64,000 bases of DNA from NCBI RefSeq assembly GCF_005871185.1, contig NZ_SWKN01000013.1, positions 1 through 64,000 on the forward strand, written 5' to 3'. The position numbers were made by a program, and so were the translations under genes. Of the stretch, positions 19,802 through 28,855 are shown in pieces. Positions within the stretch are counted from its first letter, which is position 1. Every line of letters begins with the position of its first letter. The notes beneath the pieces were generated by a model, which worked only from the letters and a program-made list of their open reading frames with translations, ran no database searches and was not told the DNA's origin. This stretch comes from Limnobacter alexandrii (GTDB lineage: Bacteria; Pseudomonadota; Gammaproteobacteria; Burkholderiales; Burkholderiaceae_B).

Positions 19802-21198
19802 AACACAAAGTCAAACATGTGCACTTTGTAGGGATTGGTGGTTCTGGCATGAGCGGAATCGCTGAAGTATTAATTAACCTTGGTTACAAGGTAAGCGGAT
19901 CAGACTTGTCTGATTCTGCCGTGACACAGCGACTGGCCAAGCTGGGCGCAAAGGTGTTCACTGGTCACGAACGCACCAATATTGCGGGTGCAGATGCGGT
20001 GGTTACTTCAACCGCAGTGGGTGGCAGCAACCCCGAAGTATTGGCAGCCCGCGCAGCGCGTGTGCCAGTGGTGCCACGCGCTGTCATGTTGGCCGAATTG
20101 ATGCGTTTGAAGCAGGGCATTGCTGTGGCGGGCACGCACGGCAAAACCACCACCACCAGCTTGGTGGCCAGCATTCTGGCGGAAGGCAAACTGGATCCCA
20201 CATTCGTAATTGGTGGTCGTTTGAATTCCGCGGGTGCGAATGCGAAATTGGGTACAGGCGAATTCATGGTGGTCGAGGCCGACGAATCGGACGCATCGTT
20301 TTTGAACCTGATGCCAGTCATTGCAGTAATCACCAACATTGATGCCGACCACATGGAAACCTACGGGCATGACTTCGCACGTTTGAAGCAAGCCTTTGTA
20401 GAATTCACGCAGCGCTTGCCCTTTTATGGCGTTGCTGCGGTGTGCGTAGACGATCCCTGTGTACGCGAAATCATGCCGTTTGTTTCAAAAACGATTGTGA
20501 CTTACGGATTGTCTGAACAAGCTCAAATTCGTGCGGTGAATGTGCAGGCCTGCCAGGGGCAAATGAAGTTCACGGTGTTGCGCGAAGACGAGGCGCCGCT
20601 CGACATCACATTGAATTTGCCAGGTGACCACAACGTGCGCAACTCACTGGCTGCAATTGCCGTGGCCACAGAAATTGGTGTGTCCGATGAAGCGATTGTC
20701 ACAGCGCTTGAAAAGTTCAATGGTGTTGGTCGTCGCTTCCAGCACTACGGTGAAGTGGCCGCCAAAGAGGGAGGCCACTTTCTGGTGGTCGATGATTATG
20801 GACATCACCCCGTGGAAATGGCTGCTACACTCGCGGCCGCGCGCGGAGCCTATCCGGACAAGCGGCTTGTACTTGCTTTTCAGCCTCACCGGTACACGCG
20901 CACGCGCGACTGTTTCGAAGACTTCGTGAAGGTACTTGGCACACCAGACCTGGTGATCTTGTCGGAAGTGTATGCCGCCGGTGAAGCACCGATTGTTGCA
21001 GCAGATGGTCGCTCACTGGCGCGCGCTGTGCGTGTGGCCGGGCGCACTGAACCCGTATTTGTAGAAGACATGAGTGAGATGGAAAGTACGATTTTGAACA
21101 TTGCCCGAGACGGCGATTTGGTCATCACCATGGGAGCAGGCTCTATCGGCGCCCTGCCTGGTCGTTTGGTGGCCAGCGCTCAGGGAGGAAAGCCATGA
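19798..21198 (+). CDS. murC: UDP-MurNAc:L-alanine ligase
   Basis: First amino acid-adding ligase of wall synthesis. It has an N-terminal [12 protein letters not shown] Rossmann loop at about residues 11-22, [13 protein letters not shown] at about 111-123 for [13 protein letters not shown] and the C-terminal DDYGHHPVE motif. Length 466 is standard. It overlaps murG and ddl by four bases each, with an internal GGAGG just before the ddl start. Confidence 0.97.
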   Translation: MKHKVKHVHFVGIGGSGMSGIAEVLINLGYKVSGSDLSDSAVTQRLAKLGAKVFTGHERTNIAGADAVVTSTAVGGSNPEVLAARAARVPVVPRAVMLAELMRLKQGIAVAGTHGKTTTTSLVASILAEGKLDPTFVIGGRLNSAGANAKLGTGEFMVVEADESDASFLNLMPVIAVITNIDADHMETYGHDFARLKQAFVEFTQRLPFYGVAAVCVDDPCVREIMPFVSKTIVTYGLSEQAQIRAVNVQACQGQMKFTVLREDEAPLDITLNLPGDHNVRNSLAAIAVATEIGVSDEAIVTALEKFNGVGRRFQHYGEVAAKEGGHFLVVDDYGHHPVEMAATLAAARGAYPDKRLVLAFQPHRYTRTRDCFEDFVKVLGTPDLVILSEVYAAGEAPIVAADGRSLARAVRVAGRTEPVFVEDMSEMESTILNIARDGDLVITMGAGSIGALPGRLVASAQGGKP

Positions 21199-22166
21199 AC
21201 GCACGTATTGATGCGAAAAGCCTGGGCAAAGTGGTGGTGCTGTTCGGTGGACGTTCTGCTGAACGTGAAGTATCGCTGAAGTCGGGCAGCATGGTGCTGG
21301 CCGCCCTGAAACGCAATGGTGTGGATGCACATGGCTTCGACCCGGCTGAACGCAGCATGGTTGAGTTGGCGCAAGGTGGTTTTGATCGGGCAGTCATTTC
21401 CCTGCACGGCCGCTTCGGTGAGGACGGAACCATTCAGGGTGTGCTGGAGTGGTTGAACATCCCTTACACCGGTAGTGGTGTCACCGCCTCGGCCTTGGCC
21501 ATGGACAAAATTTTGACCAAGGCTGCATGGATCAGCCAAGGTTTGGCCACGCCTGATTACGTTCGTCTTGAGCCTGGCTTCAATGTGAATGAAGTAGTGC
21601 AACGCTTGGGCTTGCCTTTGATTGTGAAACCTGCGCAGGAAGGTTCAACCCTTGGTTTGACCAAGGTAAAAACTGCCGACCAATTGCAGGCCGCCTTTGA
21701 GCTGGCTTACAAGTACGACCCCAATGTGCTGGCTGAAAAATTTGTGAGTGGGCAAGAGCTGACAGTGCCTGTGATGGGTGAAGGCGCAGGTGCGCATGCA
21801 TTGCCGGTGATCCGTATTCAAGCACCCGATGGCAACTACGACTACCACAACAAATACATTGGCAATGAAACCAAGTACTTCTGCCCAAGCGGGCTGGATG
21901 CCGCTTTTGAATTGGAAGTACAAGCCCTTTGTGTAAAGGCTTACCAAGTGCTGGGCTGTGCAGGCTGGGGCCGTGCTGACGTACTCGTGGACGAGGCAGG
22001 TAAACCCTGGTTGCTGGAAATGAATACATCGCCCGGCATGACAGACCATTCCCTGGTGCCCATGAGTGCGCGCGCCAGTGGTGTGGAGTACGACGACCTG
22101 GTGATGCAGATCGCAGCAAGCGCGCGCCTGAAGGCATCCGGTTTGAATGTGGGGGGTACACGCTAA
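21195..22166 (+). CDS. ddl: D-alanine:D-alanine ligase (DdlB type)
   Basis: ATP-grasp enzyme that makes the D-Ala-D-Ala dipeptide used by Mur[16 protein letters not shown] is near residues 18-32, [11 protein letters not shown] near 76-86, [10 protein letters not shown] near 149-158, and [20 protein letters not shown] ends in the metal-binding Glu/Asn. Length 323 is slightly longer than E. coli DdlB. The ATG overlaps murC by four bases; ftsQ begins on the base after its stop. Confidence 0.96.
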   Translation: MNARIDAKSLGKVVVLFGGRSAEREVSLKSGSMVLAALKRNGVDAHGFDPAERSMVELAQGGFDRAVISLHGRFGEDGTIQGVLEWLNIPYTGSGVTASALAMDKILTKAAWISQGLATPDYVRLEPGFNVNEVVQRLGLPLIVKPAQEGSTLGLTKVKTADQLQAAFELAYKYDPNVLAEKFVSGQELTVPVMGEGAGAHALPVIRIQAPDGNYDYHNKYIGNETKYFCPSGLDAAFELEVQALCVKAYQVLGCAGWGRADVLVDEAGKPWLLEMNTSPGMTDHSLVPMSARASGVEYDDLVMQIAASARLKASGLNVGGTR

Positions 22167-22946
22167 ATGTTGGGTGCCATCTGGAACGACGACAAACTCA
22201 TGAGCATTATTGCCGGGCTGTTTTCCGCCCTGGCCCTCGTGCTGTTGGGTTATGCGTGTATTCAGTGGTTGATTCAGCGCCCAGTGTTTGAGCTGAAGCG
22301 GGTGGAATTGGTAGGCGATGTCGAGCGTGTGAATTTGATTGGTTTTAAAGCCAATGTACTGCCAAAAATTGAGGGCACTTTTTTCTCGGCCAATTTGCAA
22401 AACGTTCGTGAACAGGTTGAGTCACAGCCCTGGGTTCGCAAGGCTGTTGTACAACGCACTTGGCCAAGTGGCTTGCGTATTCAGATTCAGGGCCACACAC
22501 CTTTGGCATTGTGGGGCGAAACACGATTGGTCAACACCTATGGCGAAGTGTTCTCCGCCAACCTGGCCGAGGTGGCAGAGGACCAGCAGTTGGCTGTTTT
22601 GAATGGACCTGCAGGAAGCGAACTGCTCGTTTCAAAAATGTATGTGTCCAGTATCGAGAAACTGAAAACACTGGGCATGTGGCCCTCGCGTGTGGAGTTG
22701 TCCGATCGGTATGCCTGGTCCATTGAAACGGACACCGGCATCACGATTGAACTGGGGCGTGCTCAAGAGAATTTCAGCATTGAACAGAAAATGGATCGAC
22801 TGCTGGCGGTTTATCCAAAAATTACAAGCCAGGTGATGGCTGCAGTGGAAAGAATTGACCTGCGCTATCCAAGGGGTGTTGCAGTAAAGGGCGAGCGTTT
22901 GGCGGTGTCAAAACCCGCAGGCGCTTCAAGCGTGAAATTGAACTGA
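22167..22946 (+). CDS. ftsQ: Cell division protein FtsQ
   Basis: Bitopic divisome protein of the FtsQLB complex. It has a short cytoplasmic N-terminus, a membrane helix at about residues 14-33 (AGLFSALALVLLGYACI), then a POTRA domain with FELKRVELVGD at about 36-46 and a beta domain with WPSGLRIQIQ. Length 259 is typical. It is directly abutted to ddl and followed by ftsA. Confidence 0.93.
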   Translation: MLGAIWNDDKLMSIIAGLFSALALVLLGYACIQWLIQRPVFELKRVELVGDVERVNLIGFKANVLPKIEGTFFSANLQNVREQVESQPWVRKAVVQRTWPSGLRIQIQGHTPLALWGETRLVNTYGEVFSANLAEVAEDQQLAVLNGPAGSELLVSKMYVSSIEKLKTLGMWPSRVELSDRYAWSIETDTGITIELGRAQENFSIEQKMDRLLAVYPKITSQVMAAVERIDLRYPRGVAVKGERLAVSKPAGASSVKLN

Positions 22947-22971
22947 AACTGAAAAATTGAAACTGGGCACC

Positions 22972-24204
22972 ATGAATAAAGAGCCAAAAGATTTGATAGT
23001 TGGGCTGGACATTGGCACTGCGAAAGTTGTCGCCATGGTTGCGGAGCTGTTGCCAGATGGCCGCTTCGAAGTCATTGGCGTGGCGCAACATGAATCGCGG
23101 GGATTGAAAAAAGGCGTAGTGGTCAACATTGAGTCCACAGTGCATTCCATTCAACAGGCTTTGGAAGAAGCCGAGTTGATGGCCGACTGCAAAATTAAAA
23201 CCGTGCTCACAGGCATTGCAGGCAGCCACATTCGCAGCTTCAATTCCTCAGGCATGGTTGCGATTAAAGAACGCGAAGTAACCCAAGCCGATGTGGCGCG
23301 CGTCATTGAAACAGCCAAGGCCGTGAACATTCCGACTGATCAGCAAATTCTGCATGTGCTGCCGCAAGAATTTATTGTGGACGGTCAGGAAGATGTACGC
23401 GAGCCACTGGGCATGAGTGGTGTGCGTTTGGAAACCCGCGTACACATTGTGACGGGGGCAGTGTCTGCTGCACAAAACATCGTGAAGTGTGTTCGCCGCT
23501 GTGGTCTTGAAGTGCAAGACCTGATGCTGCAGCCGCTGGCCTCCAGCATGGCTGTGTTGACCGAAGATGAAAAAGAATTGGGTGTGGTGCTGATTGATAT
23601 TGGCGGCGGCACCACCGACATCGCGGTGTTCACTGGCGGCGCAATTCGCCACACGGCGGTCATTCCAATTGCGGGTGATCAAATCACCAATGACATTGCA
23701 ATGGCTTTGCGTACCCCAACACCCGACGCGGAAGAAATCAAAATTCGTCACGGTGTGGCCAAACAGGTATTGGCCGACCCTCACGCCAAAATCGACGTGC
23801 CCGGAATAGGCGAGCGCGATCCACGCACTTTGTCAAAACAAGCGCTGGCTGCTGTCATCGAACCACGTCTTGAAGAGTTGTTCTTGATGGTGCAACAAGT
23901 ATTGCGCGAATCGGGTTACGAAGAATTGTTGTCCTCAGGTGTTGTGTTGACCGGCGGCACCAGCTTGATGCCGGGCATTGCAGAACTGGGCGAAGACATT
24001 TTCATGAAACCAGTGCGAATTGGTGTTCCCGATTACGCAGGTGGTTTGGCTGACATGGTTCGTACCCCCCGTTTTGCAACAGCCATGGGTTTGCTACATG
24101 AAGCACGCGCGCAGCATTTGCGTGGTCGCCGTGTGGCTTCGCAGGGTGGCGGCCTGAAGCAAACGGTACAGAAAATGAAAGAGTGGTTTTTGGGTAATTT
24201 TTAA
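22972..24204 (+). CDS. ftsA: Cell division protein FtsA
   Basis: Actin-like ATPase that tethers FtsZ to the membrane. The phosphate-1 loop IVGLDIGTAKV is near the N-terminus, the DIGGGTTDIAVF loop near residues 204-215, and the adenosine motif VLTGGTSLMPG near residue 328. The C-terminal amphipathic membrane-targeting helix is visible as MKEWFLGNF. An ATG at 22972 was preferred over TTG at 22957; 410 residues is typical. Confidence 0.96.
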   Translation: MNKEPKDLIVGLDIGTAKVVAMVAELLPDGRFEVIGVAQHESRGLKKGVVVNIESTVHSIQQALEEAELMADCKIKTVLTGIAGSHIRSFNSSGMVAIKEREVTQADVARVIETAKAVNIPTDQQILHVLPQEFIVDGQEDVREPLGMSGVRLETRVHIVTGAVSAAQNIVKCVRRCGLEVQDLMLQPLASSMAVLTEDEKELGVVLIDIGGGTTDIAVFTGGAIRHTAVIPIAGDQITNDIAMALRTPTPDAEEIKIRHGVAKQVLADPHAKIDVPGIGERDPRTLSKQALAAVIEPRLEELFLMVQQVLRESGYEELLSSGVVLTGGTSLMPGIAELGEDIFMKPVRIGVPDYAGGLADMVRTPRFATAMGLLHEARAQHLRGRRVASQGGGLKQTVQKMKEWFLGNF

Positions 24205-24268
24205 TCGTAGTTTTTAACTTTAATTTTTTCGGCGATGTTCAATTTTTGCTAGATAGGAGGCAAACACC

Positions 24269-25438
24269 ATGTCATTTGAAATTCTCGAGACAGAAACCCA
24301 AGGGACTGTCATTAAAGTTGTAGGTGTAGGCGGCGCGGGCGGTAACGCGGTGGCCCACATGATTGCGCAAGGCGTTCAAAACGTCGAATTCATTTGCGCC
24401 AACACAGATGCACAAGCCTTGGCCAAAACCAAAGCCAATGTGCTCATTCAGTTGGGTAAAACCGGCTTGGGTGCAGGTGCAAAACCTGAGGCTGGCCGCC
24501 AGGCCGCAGAGGAAGACCGTGACCGCATCCGCGATGCACTGCGCGGTGCGCACATGGTGTTTATTACTGCCGGTATGGGTGGCGGTACAGGCACGGGCGC
24601 AGCGCCTGTGGTGGCTGAAGTGGCGCAAGAGTTGGGCATTCTGACCGTGGCCGTGGTGACCAAGCCTTTTGAGTTTGAAGGCACCAAGCGTTGCAAGGCT
24701 GCAGAAGAAGGCTTGGAAAAACTGTCCAGCAAAGTGAATTCACTAATCATCGTGTTGAACGAGAAGTTGCTGGAAGTGGTTGGCGACGATGCCACACAGG
24801 AAGACTGCTTCATTGCAGCTGACGATGTGCTGCACAACGCATGTGCAGGCATTGCAGAAATCATCAATGTCGAAGGCAACGTGAACGTCGACTTCGAAGA
24901 CGTGAAAACCATCATGTCAGAAGTGGGCAAGGCCATGATGGGCACCGCAACTGCCAACGGTCCAGACCGTGCACGTGAAGCCGCCGAGCAAGCCATCGCC
25001 TCTCCGTTGCTGGAAGGTGTCGATTTGTCGGGAGCACGTGGCGTGTTGGTCAACATCACTTCAAGCAAGAGCCTGAAGCTGAAAGAAACCAAGGAAGTCA
25101 TGAACATCATTCGCGCCTATGCGGCTGAAGATGCCACAGTGATTTTTGGTACTGCCTACGATGAAACCATGGGCGACGACCTTCGTGTAACCGTGGTTGC
25201 CACTGGTTTGGGCCGCAAGGCAGCCAAGCCAACTTTGGTACAGGCCGAGCAATATCAGCCCATGGCACGTACAGGCACATCAGACGCGTTTGGTGGTCAG
25301 CAAGGTGAAACGGATTACGCCATTCCGGCCGTATTCCGTAACCCGCGCGACAATGCCGCTTCACGCGTACAGGCTTTGCAGGACAGTGGCATGGACCGGT
25401 TTGACATCCCTGCGTTCTTGCGTCGTCAGGCCGACTGA
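24269..25438 (+). CDS. ftsZ: Cell division GTPase FtsZ
   Basis: Tubulin-like GTPase that forms the division ring. The GTP-binding core shows GVGGAGGNAV near residues 20-29 and the tubulin signature GGGTGTGAAP near 104-113. The T7 loop NVDFEDV is at about residue 210. A variable linker (320-370) ends in the conserved C-terminal peptide DIPAFLRRQAD that binds FtsA. A strong TAGGAGG site lies eight bases before the ATG. It is the last dcw gene. Confidence 0.98.
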   Translation: MSFEILETETQGTVIKVVGVGGAGGNAVAHMIAQGVQNVEFICANTDAQALAKTKANVLIQLGKTGLGAGAKPEAGRQAAEEDRDRIRDALRGAHMVFITAGMGGGTGTGAAPVVAEVAQELGILTVAVVTKPFEFEGTKRCKAAEEGLEKLSSKVNSLIIVLNEKLLEVVGDDATQEDCFIAADDVLHNACAGIAEIINVEGNVNVDFEDVKTIMSEVGKAMMGTATANGPDRAREAAEQAIASPLLEGVDLSGARGVLVNITSSKSLKLKETKEVMNIIRAYAAEDATVIFGTAYDETMGDDLRVTVVATGLGRKAAKPTLVQAEQYQPMARTGTSDAFGGQQGETDYAIPAVFRNPRDNAASRVQALQDSGMDRFDIPAFLRRQAD

Positions 25439-25533
25439 ACGTAGCGAGTCAGCCAACGCAAGCGATCCGCTTTTCGAGAACATTTTCGAGAAGTGAATGT
25501 CCTATCAACACCCTCGGTGGTTCGCGGGTGAAG

Positions 25534-25559
25534 TTTGCAGTTTTGCCGAAGACTGCAAA
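25534..25559. repeat. 8-bp inverted repeat between ftsZ and the peroxiredoxin gene
   Basis: TTTGCAGT and ACTGCAAA are perfectly complementary, separated by 10 bases. No T-run follows, so it is not a standard terminator. It sits about 60 bases before the peroxiredoxin gene and could be an mRNA hairpin or an operator. No known operator was recognised. Confidence 0.4.
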
Positions 25560-25621
25560 TCCGCGATCTACCCAGGGTCGCTTGTGTGGTGTATTTTTAA
25601 GGTTTTTGGAGAAGTATAAAA

Positions 25622-26125
25622 ATGACAATCAAGATCGGTGACAAACTGCCCAACGCAACCGTGTTCGAGTTTTTTCACGAAGAAACCGAGGGCTGTTCAT
25701 TGGGTCCCAACAAATTCGAGGTGGAAAAAGAGCTGGCCGGTAAAACAGTGGCGATCCTTGCCTTGCCCGGGGCTTACACCCCAACCTGTTCAGCCAAGCA
25801 TGTGCCCGGGTTTATCGAGCATTTTGATGCCTTCAAAGCCAAGGGCGTTGATGAAATCTGGTGCATTTCTGTGAACGATGCTTTCGTCATGGGCATGTGG
25901 GGCAAGTCCATGGGTGCTGAAGGCAAAATTCGCATGTTGGCCGACGGCTCTGCTGAATTCACCAAAAAAATTGGCATGGAACTGGACCTGACCGCGCGTG
26001 GCATGGGTGTTCGTTCCAATCGCTATTCCATGTTGGTGAAAGACGGCGTGGTGACCCAGTTCAATCTGGAAGCGCCCGGCGTTTTTGAGAACAGTACCGC
26101 AGAAAAACTGCTGTCCCAGATCTGA
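25622..26125 (+). CDS. Peroxiredoxin, Prx5 type
   Basis: Thiol peroxidase that reduces hydrogen peroxide and alkyl hydroperoxides. The peroxidatic cysteine Cys56 lies in LPGAYTPTCSAKH, the Prx5-type active site. Cys81 (WCISVND) is a conserved second cysteine; Cys25 is a further candidate for resolution. Length 167 matches the glutaredoxin/thioredoxin-dependent Prx5 family, and there is no fused glutaredoxin domain. A ribosome binding site (GGAGAAG) precedes the ATG. Its place between ftsZ and lpxC is the usual one in Burkholderiales, so the neighbourhood is conserved even though no functional link is known. Confidence 0.93.
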   Translation: MTIKIGDKLPNATVFEFFHEETEGCSLGPNKFEVEKELAGKTVAILALPGAYTPTCSAKHVPGFIEHFDAFKAKGVDEIWCISVNDAFVMGMWGKSMGAEGKIRMLADGSAEFTKKIGMELDLTARGMGVRSNRYSMLVKDGVVTQFNLEAPGVFENSTAEKLLSQI

Positions 26126-26271
26126 GAAATAACCGAGAAAACAGGGTAATTCGTGCAATTTTGCGACACTTTTACCCCGTTTTAACCCTAATTGGAGTTT
26201 GACCTCCATAAAAAATCTTGGGTTGAACTGAGCTGCTGGTTACACTTCGGTGACAATTCAAGGAAAGTTGT

Positions 26272-27192
26272 GTGAAACAGAGAACCCTAAAACAAGTGTT
26301 GAGTGCCACGGGCATTGGCTTGCATTCCGGCAAGCGAGTGACCATGACGCTGCGACCTGCGCCCCCTGACACGGGAATCGTGTTCCGGAGGGTCGACCTG
26401 CCCGAGCCGGTCGACTTCCCCGTGAATGCGCTCGCGATCGGTGACACGCGTATGGCGTCTACCCTTGAGAAAGACGGTGCCAAGGTTTCCACAATTGAAC
26501 ACCTGATGTCTGCCTTGTGTGGTTTGGGCGTTGACAATGCCTACATCGACCTGACCGCGGTGGAAGTGCCCATCATGGATGGCAGCGCCATTTCATTCGT
26601 GTTTCTAATTCAACAGGCGGGTTTGGTTGAACAATCTGCCTTGAAGAAGTTTATCCGTGTCAAAAAAGCAATTGAAGTTCGGGAGGGCGAGGGTGCAAAC
26701 CTGAAGTACGCCAGTTTGAAGCCCTACGACGGCTTCCGCCTGAAGTTTGAAATTGATTTCGGCCACCCGGCGATTGATAAAACCGGGCAGATGGTTGAAA
26801 TTGACTTCTCAAGAACTTCTTTCACCCGAGACATCGCCCGGGCACGCACCTTTGGTTTCACGCAGGATGTGGAAACCTTGCGCAATCTGGGCCTCGCACT
26901 GGGCGGTAATCTGGACAATGCGATTGTGATGGATGAGTACCGAATCCTGAATTCGGACGGTTTGCGCTACGACGACGAGTTTGTCAAACACAAAGTACTG
27001 GATGCCATCGGCGACTTGTACGTGATCGGTCATCCAATTATTGGCGAATACCAGGCCTATCGTTCCGGACACGGTTTGAACAACCAACTGATCCGGGCCC
27101 TGATTCAGGACGCCTCTGCCTTTGAGGTGGTGACCTTTGAAAGCGTCAGGGAAACACCTACTGTATTTAGAGCAGATTGGGCAGTTGCCTAG
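26272..27192 (+). CDS. lpxC: UDP-3-O-acyl-N-acetylglucosamine deacetylase
   Basis: Zinc deacetylase that makes the committed step of lipid A synthesis. The zinc ligands are His77 (STIEHLMSA), His240 and Asp244 ([12 protein letters not shown]), and the catalytic base His267 lies in RSGHGLNN. It begins with the family signature [17 protein letters not shown]. It has a GTG start with AAGGAAAG upstream. A possible promoter with TTGGGT and TTACAC boxes lies in the 146-bp gap, which would uncouple it from ftsZ. Confidence 0.97.
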   Translation: MKQRTLKQVLSATGIGLHSGKRVTMTLRPAPPDTGIVFRRVDLPEPVDFPVNALAIGDTRMASTLEKDGAKVSTIEHLMSALCGLGVDNAYIDLTAVEVPIMDGSAISFVFLIQQAGLVEQSALKKFIRVKKAIEVREGEGANLKYASLKPYDGFRLKFEIDFGHPAIDKTGQMVEIDFSRTSFTRDIARARTFGFTQDVETLRNLGLALGGNLDNAIVMDEYRILNSDGLRYDDEFVKHKVLDAIGDLYVIGHPIIGEYQAYRSGHGLNNQLIRALIQDASAFEVVTFESVRETPTVFRADWAVA

Positions 27193-27257
27193 GCGCCCAA
27201 TTGTAAAATAATATTAAACATAACAAAATCTTGTAGTTTTCGGATACATTCTAGAAA

Positions 27258-27707
27258 CTACTTGAATTTGTGATGTTTGTTGAGGGCTTGGGTGGCCTCC
27301 TTCAGTGGCGAATCTCCCAGCCGGTTTTCAAGGTCCAGCCATGCTTTTTTGGCTGCATCCGAGAAAACAGCCCTTTTTGGGCGACGTTCCAACTGCTTCG
27401 ATGTCAAGGGGTTGGTTTGTATTTGTAGCTGAATTTCGTTTATATTCATGCCCGAACCCTGCAGATGTTGAATCAGGCTGGGTAAGGATTGCCTCAGGCG
27501 CGTCAGCGCCGCCGGGGTCGACACGAAAATTTTTAGTTTGTCTTTTTTGATGGGTCCAACACTGAAGGTTACGCCGCGAAGCGACGGCCAGCTGTGAATG
27601 ATCTTCTCAAGTCGACGCGACTGCGCCGCTTGAGTAATTAGCGAGCTTGTTTGCGGTTCCTGCATCAGGCTGGCCAAGGGAGATAATGCGGAATGCTTGG
27701 GTTTCAC
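27258..27707 (-). CDS. DUF721 / DciA-like protein
   Basis: Small basic protein with the DUF721 pattern: an N-terminal region that could dock on a partner, a helix LEKIIHSWPSLRG (about residues 34-46), then VSTPAALTRLRQSLPSLIQHL and NINEIQLQI strands of a KH-like fold. In bacteria that lack DnaC or DnaI, DciA of this family loads the replicative helicase DnaB. The location, divergent from the M23 peptidase and secA and convergent with lpxC, is characteristic of betaproteobacteria. GTG start. Assignment to DciA is inference from fold and context. Confidence 0.72.
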   Translation of the reverse strand: MKPKHSALSPLASLMQEPQTSSLITQAAQSRRLEKIIHSWPSLRGVTFSVGPIKKDKLKIFVSTPAALTRLRQSLPSLIQHLQGSGMNINEIQLQIQTNPLTSKQLERRPKRAVFSDAAKKAWLDLENRLGDSPLKEATQALNKHHKFK

Positions 27708-27724
27708 CAGGTGTTCTCACTAAA

Positions 27725-27741
27725 ACCCGTTCAAAACGGGT
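27725..27741. repeat. Small perfect hairpin in the dciA-like / M23 divergent region
   Basis: ACCCGTT and AACGGGT pair perfectly around a three-base loop. It lies between two divergent genes, 18 bases from the DUF721 start, so it may be an operator or leader hairpin. Nothing more can be said. Confidence 0.35.
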
Positions 27742-27777
27742 GAATTCGGTTCGCTACGCGGATTGAGGAGGTTATAC

Positions 27778-28755
27778 ATGCAGTTAATTCTTATGCGGGG
27801 TCCTTTTTCTCGCACCAGTGTAATCAGTATCAAGACCAGCCACATCGCTTTGTTGTTTGTTTTGCTGGTTCTTTTGGCGGGTTCTTTCACGGCTGCCGGC
27901 CTGTATTTGGCTGCGCGCTATGGCGAAGAAATTCCCGTGGTACAAGACATTGTATATGCGCGGCAGCTGGCCAAACACCACGATGTGGCTGAAACCGGCA
28001 GCCCCCTGGACGCCATGGCCATTCGTCTGGCCGAGATGCGTGCGCAACTCGCCCGTCTGGATGCCGTCAGTGTGCGATTGTTGAAATCCAACGGGCTAGA
28101 CACCAAAGTTACCTTGACCGAACAGCTGGGCCAAGGTGGTTTGCAACAGAAAGATGAAAAGTCTTTGAATTTCCGGGAAGTCAAAACGGCCATCTCGGCG
28201 GTGGCCAGCCAAATTGAACGGCAGGCCGATGTGTTCAGCATCATCGATACCGACCTTCAAAGCGCCCGCGTCAAGTTTCTCAGTGTTCCCAACGAATCCC
28301 CCCTGACAGACACCATCGCAGTCAGCAATTTTGGCAACCGGATTGATCCCTTCACCGGGCGTCGTTCAGTTCACGAAGGCATCGATTTCATTGCGCCAAC
28401 TGGTACCCCCATTCTGGCTGCCGCCGCTGGTGTGGTGGTAGAGGCCAAGTGGCACCCAGGCTACGGCAATATGGTTGAAATTGAGCACAACAACAAAACC
28501 ACCACGCGCTATGCCCACGCATCCAAGCTGCTGGTCAAACCCGGTGACATTGTGCGCCTGGGTCAAAAAATTGCCTTGGTGGGCAGCACAGGCCGCTCCA
28601 CTGGCCCACACCTGCACTTCGAGGTGCGTGTAGATGGTGTCCCACAAAACCCCAACAAGTTTTTGGAAAAGAACGGTCTTCCCCGTCCTGGTCCGTCAAC
28701 TGTAGCCGCCTTGAACGGCTTATTCTCGGAAAGCGCTGCGGTCCCGCTGGACTAA
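27778..28755 (+). CDS. M23 family metallopeptidase, membrane-anchored
   Basis: LytM-type murein endopeptidase or regulator. A membrane helix at about residues 20-45 anchors it facing the periplasm, followed by a helical linker. The C-terminal M23 domain (about 190-290) retains the zinc ligands: HEGIDF (His and Asp) and GPHLHFEVR with the catalytic and third-ligand histidines. An active endopeptidase is therefore likely. The start at 27778 follows GAGGAGG by seven bases; the longer frame from 27763 would include this ribosome binding site in the coding sequence. The position upstream of secA is typical of betaproteobacteria. Confidence 0.9.
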   Translation: MQLILMRGPFSRTSVISIKTSHIALLFVLLVLLAGSFTAAGLYLAARYGEEIPVVQDIVYARQLAKHHDVAETGSPLDAMAIRLAEMRAQLARLDAVSVRLLKSNGLDTKVTLTEQLGQGGLQQKDEKSLNFREVKTAISAVASQIERQADVFSIIDTDLQSARVKFLSVPNESPLTDTIAVSNFGNRIDPFTGRRSVHEGIDFIAPTGTPILAAAAGVVVEAKWHPGYGNMVEIEHNNKTTTRYAHASKLLVKPGDIVRLGQKIALVGSTGRSTGPHLHFEVRVDGVPQNPNKFLEKNGLPRPGPSTVAALNGLFSESAAVPLD

Positions 28756-28788
28756 GCTTCGCGTGCTAAACTTCTAGGCTGTTTTTGG

Positions 28789-28817
28789 AATCGACCGGAC
28801 CCAAAACCCGGTCGATT
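28789..28817 (+). promoter_or_regulatory. Strong 10-bp hairpin in the secA leader
   Basis: AATCGACCGG and CCGGTCGATT are fully complementary around a nine-base loop. The hairpin ends 38 bases before the secA start. No T-run follows, so a plain intrinsic terminator is unlikely. It could be an mRNA structure affecting secA or stabilising the end of the M23 mRNA. Confidence 0.5.
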
Positions 28818-28855
28818 GACTTTCAGGCCCCACATGGGTCGAACCAGCCGACATT

